From positions 149,221,241-149,285,240 of the forward strand of contig CM043945.1 of the NCBI GenBank assembly GCA_014529385.2: a DNA stretch of 64,000 nucleotides, written 5' to 3'. The notes beneath the pieces are model-generated. The model searched no databases. It saw only the letters and a program-made list of their open reading frames with translations, and was not told the origin of the DNA. The position numbers and the translations under genes were made by a program. Source of the stretch: Adiantum capillus-veneris (Eukaryota; Streptophyta; Polypodiopsida; Polypodiales; Pteridaceae). Every line of letters begins with the position of its first letter. The stretch's first letter is position 1. Shown in pieces: positions 57,424 to 64,000 of the stretch.

Positions 57424-58020
57424 AGAGGTGTCTAGTTAGTGCATAAGTCAGGAGAAGAAGAAGGCTCATGAATTACAAACACACCCAAACTCTTCATCTT
57501 TGTTTTCGTCGAAAGATGGGTCGAGGTGATTGTGAAGGCATTGCATAAGAGGTGATTAATGCCAAGGTGTTGCATGCAAGTGGTGATTATCGTTCATGTC
57601 GACAATACCTTATGATCTTCATTACCTCTCCCACCCTTGGTGACAAAGTCCTCGTGATTGGGCCTCCTCTTTTGCAACTCATTGTGAAAACTCTAAAACA
57701 CTTTGTAGTCCATGAAAACTATTTTTTTCAAGTATGTGGTGTGAAGGATATTTTCCTTCTCCTCTTTGTTTCTCAAGTGTCATGATTATATGCTGAAGAT
57801 CTTTTTTATGAGCTAGACAAAATGGAGTCATTGACCCAAAAAAAATTCTCCCCAATTTCAATAAGGTACAATCTAGCACCAAAGATTGCAAATACACATT
57901 GTTCATATTGGCTCCAACCTACCAATACGATCTACCAAATCTACTTCTTCTACAACTTCCCTACAAGCAGTTTCCATAATATTATGTATTGAGAAACCCT
58001 CCTCCCCCTCCACAACATTG
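57424..58020. other. Element I interior, no gene recognised
   Basis: Short frames on both strands, for example plus 57552-57785 with HASGDYRSCRQYLM and VIVKAL-type runs. Nothing I can identify. It could be 3' sequence captured with the RPS26 copy or a third fragment. Confidence 0.3.
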
Positions 58021-58033
58021 CACGCGCGCGCGT

Positions 58034-58073
<40 letters not shown>
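58021..58073 (+). repeat. (CG)n(CA)n microsatellite
   Basis: A short cgcgcgcg block runs into about 22 CA units. The remaining 870 bp of element I to its right hold no recognised gene, only the unassigned frame 58461-58715. Confidence 0.95.
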
Positions 58074-58075
<2 letters not shown>

Positions 58076-58704
58076 TTACTTGTCCAAGCATCTACCATGG
58101 TTTGAATATTGATGACCACAAGCCGTGATTGGAGGAGGGAGCATAACCTTGGATAATCAAGGAGTTAATATAAGGGTGGATGAATAAAGTCTTTATTAGG
58201 AATGCTTTAGACGTTTAGAGACAATGATAGATAGATTGTAATATGTAATTTGATGCTAAATGTTTCTCTTATGATTTCATTTCTATGTATCTTGTGGGGT
58301 TTTCCTTTCTTTTATGATTGCTCGGAAAGGTTTGCTTGGGGTTTCGAATTCCTCATCGTGCAACCAAACATGGCTAGGCACATAACCATTATGGATGACA
58401 ATGTGGCCCAACTAGTAATAGTCTGATGGTCCCTCCAGAGTAATTGGTATACTACATGCAATGCCTTCACAAAGCAGCCTACACATGGAACTCAAGCATG
58501 CAAAGAATATCATTCAAGTTCAAGAGCTACCTATGCATTATGATGGACATGTGGCATTTGAGTTACCATATTTTGATCTATTTGTGCACGAAATTATGAC
58601 AATTGCAACATGTGAATTTACCAAGGAGAATAAGTTTGCACAAATAGAGTTTTGGCATATGCTCTGGAAGATGGTTCAGAAGCAAGTATATGACTGTGTA
58701 TCAA

Positions 58705-58815
58705 TGTGTGTGTGAACACATTAAAAGAAGAGTATGGATCTTTTGTTTGAGACTATTTTAATGTGTGTGAACACATTAAAGGAAGAGTATGACTCTTTTA
58801 TTTGAGAATATTTGA
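58705..58815 (+). repeat. 55-bp direct duplication near the right end of I
   Basis: tgtgtgaacacattaaa-gaagagtatg occurs at about 58709 and again 55 bp later (about 58764), each followed by tctttt-tttgaga-tat. Together with the left-end duplication it shows that both subterminal regions of I carry local repeats. Confidence 0.7.
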
Positions 58816-58950
58816 GATGCAACATGGTTACTTTGCTACACTATACTCTATAGAGTAACTATTGAGATCTTGTTCTAATCTTTTTCATTGCTTATGCTCG
58901 CTAGGTTTCTTGTCCGCTCGGAAGTACTCGCTCAAGGATTGGGATTCCTC

Positions 58951-59965
58951 GTTAAGACCTAAACTTGTGATTGGCTAGGCTTGGGAAGAGCCAATGAAGT
59001 TCAAGCATGAGCTAGAAAGAGGGGTTGACCAAATCTAGGAGGGAGCTTGCTTGTGGAATAGACTCTCCCACACACACTCTGATTGTGTGATGAGCAAGAA
59101 CTTGATCTCCTTCTCCAAGCTTGATAAGTAGAGAGCCTACACCCATACCTCTTTGCTATGGAATGAAAATCCAACCAAGAGTCATGCTTCAAAGTAGTGC
59201 TTGCCATCTACTTCATCTTCATTACTATGCTTTGCTATGCTATATGAGTAATGATATGGGAGGAAACGACTATTTTCTCGTGTGTTACTTCACTTCCCTC
59301 ACTCCTTGCTAGCTCTCTCCACCTTTGAAGATGTTTGAGGTTTTGGGATTGAGATGGGGGACAAGCTAATGTTTTTTCAAGGTAATTACGGGCATAATCT
59401 TGGTGCATGAAGCTTTACATCTTCATTGCACCAACAAGGTCTCAAGGAACACAAAGCGTGTATTGTACCAAGTCTCTCTTCATGGGAGAATCTGTAATAC
59501 AAAAGCCTTTTGGAGGGGGGACAGGGCCCAAGTAAATCCGGTCCTCAACTGTTGTCAATTGCTCTAATCCTCTCTCTTTTACAAGTATTGTTCATGCCAA
59601 GCTAACTAGGTGATATGGTTGTTTTGCTATCTCCCATCAAGTACTCTTATTATGCTCATGATGTATTCTCTTAAAGAGATGCTCACTATACCCATCTTAA
59701 TTCTGCTACTTTCAATGTTATTAGTCCCAATTTTGTTACATTGGTATGGCGCTATTGGTTTCTCTTTTCTTGGTTAAGAAGAGAGGTCCTTAAGTTGTCC
59801 ATGAAATGTTGGACATGTTCATTGCAAGAGGGTAAGTGGGACAGGGATTGATTATCCCGATTAAAAAAGAACTTAGTTCGAGGTACACCGTTGAGAACTA
59901 TAGACTCAATAATGGAGTCTTTCGGGGCTTGCCTTTGGATTAACCATTATCGAGCTACTAGCAAG
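58951..59965 (+). repeat. A2: diverged A-family LTR right part, primer site and leader
   Basis: Aligns with the A LTR from ttgtgattggctagg to the end (attttgttaca, 59740), then a decayed primer site TGGTATGGCGCT (59742-59753), then the A leader (gagaggtccttaagtt, aataatggagtctttc, ttaaccattatcgag) as in 8046-8260. The match stops at about 59965. A2 is thus the 5' end of an old A-family element without coding sequence. Confidence 0.87.
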
Positions 59966-60090
59966 TTCAACAACAACCATTGACGAAGGAAATTTGGAAT
60001 GGCGGCCTCTACACCAAAACAAACTCCATTGCGCCACAAGGGAAATGAGATGAGGGCACCACCTAGTCTTGGAAGCGTGGACTAGGACCG

Positions 60091-60191
<101 letters not shown>

Positions 60192-60503
60192 ACTATGAAT
60201 GAAGCATTAACCTTAGTGTGTGTACAAAGAATGGATAACTTCAAACACTCCCAACACAAATAGCATGTAGATTACTAAACAACCATTCAAGGATTAGCCA
60301 AAATCACATCAAGCACTCTCACACACACATAAAAGATTTCTCTTAATTAACATAAGTAAGAGGAGGGGAGGTTACTAGCATGAAACAATTTGCACTTTAG
60401 AATGTGCAAGAATAGAGTGAATGAATGAGCTTTATGGGCTCATGGTGAGTGATACAATGACTCAATGGGGCTGAGGGAGGCTTAAAATTACAAAGGGGAA
60501 GGC

Positions 60504-60516
60504 CTCTTTATATAGG
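60504..60516 (-). promoter_or_regulatory. TATA box in the J LTR
   Basis: On the minus strand CCTATATAAAGAGG, a near-ideal plant TATA box. It sits in the LTR of J and points in the element's direction of transcription. Confidence 0.6.
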
Positions 60517-61310
60517 AAAGAGAGTGATTAGGAGTGAGGTTAAGATCCAAGTGTAATTTTTACAAATGAAGCTTGATTAGGGACATTCAACCAATGAAGA
60601 AGCTCCTTCCAAGTGATTTGTTGACCAATTTGCAACTAATTGGCTCCATCATCACTTGTGTTGTCTTCACTCCTTCCTCCATAGCTTGAGTCCAAGAGCT
60701 TCCTTATTTTAAAATGTAAAGAATCTACATAAAATCAATACATATCTAGTAATAATAGAAAGGGGTTGAATGAGAACTTATGAATTACAACAAGATTAAG
60801 CATGACTTGAGAGGTGATTAGAAGAGGAATTTGTGATGGTTTTTTGAGCTTGAGAGAGAGGAGGAAGGAGGGGAGGGTGAGAAGACTAATGGCTGATTTT
60901 TAGAGAAGGTCTCAATGTGGAAAAGGAAGGGTGTGTGTGTAAAGGTAGAGGGGGTGGTCTCCACCACAGTTGAAAAAACTGGCGTCCGCCATTTTGGCCA
61001 TATCTCCTAGACCGTAGATGCAAAAATTATTAAAAAAATATGGTCAAAATCTCCAGCTCATCAGCTACAACTTTGATGAAGATAACTTTTCTTGGATCGG
61101 AGTGGAAGTATTTTTTTAAAAATCCAGCAAAATCATGTGTCTGGTTCCTTCCTTTACCAAGTCTTCCACTTGGGTCCCATCTGTTTGAATCATCATATGG
61201 CTCCAAAGCCATGATGATATGAGCCACTCACGACCCTTGAATCATGGGTGCATGGCTCCACAACCACATCATATCTTTTCTTTTCACATTTACATATTTT
61301 CCCTTCCCTT

Positions 61311-61454
61311 TACCACTAGGTTCTCCCTCTACCTTTCACCTCCGGTGAACTAGTCAAGAAAAAATTCCCATCAAATCATTTTTACCACTAGGTTCTCCCT
61401 CTACCTTTCACCTCCGGTGAACTAGTCAAGAAAAAATTCCCATCAAATCATTTT
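61311..61454 (+). repeat. Perfect 72-bp tandem duplication in the J LTR
   Basis: taccactaggttctccctct begins at 61311 and again at 61383. The two 72-bp units look identical, so the duplication is recent compared with the decay of J's coding region. Confidence 0.95.
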
Positions 61455-61604
61455 TTTAATTTTTTCAAGAGGTTGTTCTCACTCTTTCTTTTATTGTAAA
61501 CCTCTAGAAGCAAGGAAAACCAACAAAATATAGTAGACAAAAATTTGTGATAGGCTCGGATCATAGCCCCCCCAAACCTGGCTAGGGGTATTTATGCCTC
61601 TAGC

Positions 61605-64000
61605 CTACTTTTGATCTTGAGCTGACCTTATCTTGATGTGATAAGGCTTTAGACGCCATCCATTTGTCCTGGTCTTGTGCACTTTACCATCAATGCCTTG
61701 AAGTCTGTAAGAGCCATTTTTGAACTTTTTGGTGACCAAGAACGGGCCTTCCCATCGAAAAAGAAACTTTCCATCCTTACGAGTGTCGAAACGATTGTCA
61801 TATCGAAGCACCAGAGATCCCTTTTTGATGTCTTTGGATGCTAGCTTTTTGTTGAACTTTTCTTTGCGCTTCTCTGCTTCTTGAGAATAGTGGTTGATGG
61901 CTTCTTCACGATCCAATTGCAGCCTCTCTAGATCCATGATCCTTTGATGTACTTTCTCCTTTTGAGAGCCTACTTGGCTACCCAATATTCGAAGACTTGT
62001 TAACTTCACTTCAATGGGCAAAAGAGCCTCCTTTCCATAAACCAAATGAAAGGGTGTGTACCCTAATGTGGTTTTGAAGGAGGTTCTATAGGCCCATAGA
62101 GCTCCATTCAGGTGTTTGTCCCAATCTTGGCTCCTGGCATGTACCTGTTTGGTGAGAATTTTGCAAATGATTCCATTTACCTTTTCCACCAAACCATTGC
62201 ATTGAGGGTAGTAAGGAGTAGAGTGTTGATGCTGAATATTTAGCTTCTGCATGAGTTCTCCTACCAAATCTGCTCTAAACCCAGGTCCTCTATCAGATAG
62301 TATTTCAAGAGGGGTGCCAAACCGGCAACAGATGTGGTCAAAGATGAACTGACTCACATCCTTAGCAGTAATTCTATTGGTCGGCATAGCCTCAACCCAT
62401 CTAGTCATGTAGTCTACTCCCATGATGATGTACTCTTTAACTGACTGAGTGCGTGGTAGAGGCCCTATGGCATCAATTCCCCACTTCTCAAAGGGCCCAT
62501 ATACCTTTATTGGGTTCTGAGGTTCAGCTATGAGCCGTCGTGGTCCTGCTTTCTGACATTCATCACATGTTTGACACCAGTATTTGACATCACGATGAAG
62601 ACTTGGCCAAGTAAACCCAACTTGTAGAACCTTTCTGCTAGTGATGTCGTGTGCAAAGTGTCCTCCGCACATATCATCGTGACAAGCTTTTAAAATCTCT
62701 TCAATTTCACTCTTCAAAGGCACTCTCCTAAGCACACCATCCTTACCAAGACAATACAAGTTATCATTTACTATGCGATACTTGGTAGCCTTCCTAGCTA
62801 ACCATCACCTTCCCCCTGCATTCAAGTGTTTAGGAGCCTCTCCTTGCTCCAGAATGTGCATAATATCTTCTAAGTCCTCCTTGCCTTGTTGAAGTGGAAG
62901 TTTGATGGCCACTGCTCCCACTATTGACTCATTTAACTTCGATGATGCTAGGTGGTCTGCATCCTTGTTCTGGTCTCTTGGCACATGATGTACTTGTGCC
63001 TCCCTAAATCTCCTCATAAGAGCTTTGGCTTCTCTCATTTTAGTAGAGAGACTAGCATTTTTGCAAGCCCATGTACCTTGCATTTGCCTTACCAAAAGCA
63101 TGGAGTCACCAAAAGCATTTAATCTCTTAATTGAATTATCGAGGCACCAACAAAGGCCATGAATTAGAGCTTGATATTCTGCTTCATTTGTTGGAGTGGA
63201 CATCTTCTAGAGTGATCCCTTCACCATGGATCCTCTCTCCCAATGGAGATAAGACCACGATGCCTGCAGCTGCCTTATCCTTGGTTCTCTTGTATGCTCC
63301 ATCAAAGTAGAGGCTATAAGCATTGACCAAAGCCTCTAGAGCTGGAGGTGGTGGAAGTTCTTTTCTCTTCAAATGGAAAACTTTTTCATAGCACTTGTTT
63401 GTTAAAATGTCGGCTAAGCATGCTCGAGTTGTTCTTTCAACCTGTATTGTATAATCAAACTCTTGAAGTCGCACCACCCACTTTGCTATTTTGTCAGAGA
63501 TTTCCATATGTTGTAGTGCATAGGGAAACATATCTTCCACAGTGATAATTACAAACCTCTTCGGTAGCAAGTATGGCCGAAATTTGGTTACCGCAAACAT
63601 GAGAGCTAACACTAGCTGTTCCATCAGGGTGTAGGCCTTCTCTGTGTTTTCTATGAGGCGGTTAGCAAAATACACAGGCCTCATAAAGGATGTTTTTGGA
63701 TATTTTTGTAGGGGGGCAGCACCAATGGCCTCTTCTCCCACACTAGGGTTTACAAAGAATGTTTCTTCCCAACAAGGTTGGAGGATTACAGGGAGTGACC
63801 CTAACATTTTTTTAATCTCTCTAAAATGCCCATCACTTTCTTCACTCCAAACAAGCGTCTCTTGACGAGTCAGCTGTTGTAGAGGAAATATCACTTGGGA
63901 GAGTAAGTGTATGAATCTACTCAAATATCTTAGCTTTTTCAAGAAAGAGATTAATTGTTTGATGGAAGTTGGGGAAGGTAGATTTAGCAATGTTTCTATC
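61605..64000 (-). pseudogene. pol: J pol: RNase H, second RNase H, integrase (partial)
   Basis: From the window edge: RT thumb/connection (YLSRFIHLLSQVIFPLQQL), the usual RNase H (PVYFANRLIENTEKAY ... FAVTKFRPYLLPKRF), then the second RNase H starting YSLYFDGAYKRTKDKAAAG. A frameshift near 63190 splits it; it continues TNEAEYQALIHGL, FGDSMLLVRQMQG, HHVPRDQNKDADHLA. A TGA at 62807-62805 (CGA expected) precedes the integrase frame. The zinc finger is CHDDMCGGHFA ... CDECQ. The core has D (WGIDAIGPL), D (LSDRGPGF) and E (GLVEKVNG). The C-terminal fold (FLFRWEGPFLVTKKFKNGSY) leads to the stop at 61605-61607. Integrase motifs are intact. Confidence 0.9.

Larger units (their letters stand above)
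60200..61563 (-). repeat. J 3' LTR (left edge uncertain)
   Basis: On the minus strand a polypurine tract (GGTTTGGGGGGGCTA, about 61578-61564) is followed by TGATCCGAGCC, a likely LTR start at 61563. The LTR should extend left to near the (CA)n(GA)n tract, but its other copy lies outside the window, so the left edge is a guess. Supporting it are a TATA box at about 60510 and the lack of ORFs. Confidence 0.55.
60200..64000 (-). mobile_element. Tat-type gypsy retrotransposon J, partial
   Basis: Minus-strand element running out of the window at its 5' side. It shows LTR, polypurine tract, integrase, and two RNase H regions in series; RT and gag lie beyond 64000. The dual RNase H arrangement (a decayed retroelement RNase H followed by an archaeal-type one) marks the Tat lineage of plant gypsy elements. 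Coding sequence has one in-frame TGA and one frameshift. Confidence 0.85.

Overview
The window is repeat-dense nuclear DNA of a land plant. Evidence: plant-type Ty3/gypsy and Ty1/copia LTR retrotransposons, several with primer-binding sites of the plant type TGGTATCAGAGC; captured cytosolic ribosomal protein sequences (eL/uL15-type RPL27A and eS26-type RPS26); and many long (GA)n and (CA)n microsatellites. I found no intact host gene. The density of nested elements suggests a large genome, possibly a fern or another non-seed plant, but the sequence alone does not fix the species.

Nest 1 (1283-27669). Element A is a gypsy chromovirus (gag with an Arg/Ser-rich region; PR-RT-RNase H-integrase-chromodomain) of about 8.7 kb once its guests are removed, bounded by the 5-bp duplication CTCTA. 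Copia element B (2023-7200, minus strand, duplication CCAAG) sits in its 5' LTR. Gypsy element C (11926-24399, duplication CCTTC) splits its pol gene just before the integrase. C is the most intact element: long gag, protease ORF and RT-RNase H-integrase ORF. Its pol ORF continues past the integrase into a second aspartic-protease-like domain and a tail with four W-[VI]-P-K motifs, and an extra 140-residue ORF lies before the 3' LTR.

Middle (27670-35018). Microsatellites, diverged tandem repeats, a possible SINE and a decayed gypsy-like relic (H) with a recognisable primer-binding site and a gag/protease remnant.

Nest 2 (35019-49866). A truncated chromovirus F is split by E, a gypsy-type element that has gag and protease but no RT, RNase H or integrase. 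E's left LTR is in turn split by D, a plus-strand sister of copia B. F ends in a truncated 3' LTR fused to an inverted partial copy of the same family (F', 49867-52546).

Right part (52547-64000). A diverged LTR and leader of the A family (A2) is split by a 6.0-kb DNA-transposon-like insertion (element I, 52926-58950). I has a perfect 9-bp target duplication and degenerate inverted ends with GAGC at matching positions. It carries a copia LTR relic and broken copies of two ribosomal protein genes, so it looks like a Pack-MULE. The window ends inside a minus-strand Tat-type gypsy element (J) with two RNase H domains.

Most premature stops in these elements fit C-to-T changes on the coding strand (CGA to TGA, CAG to TAG), as expected from decay of methylated cytosines. 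The insertions give a relative order: A before B and C; F before E before D; A2 before I.
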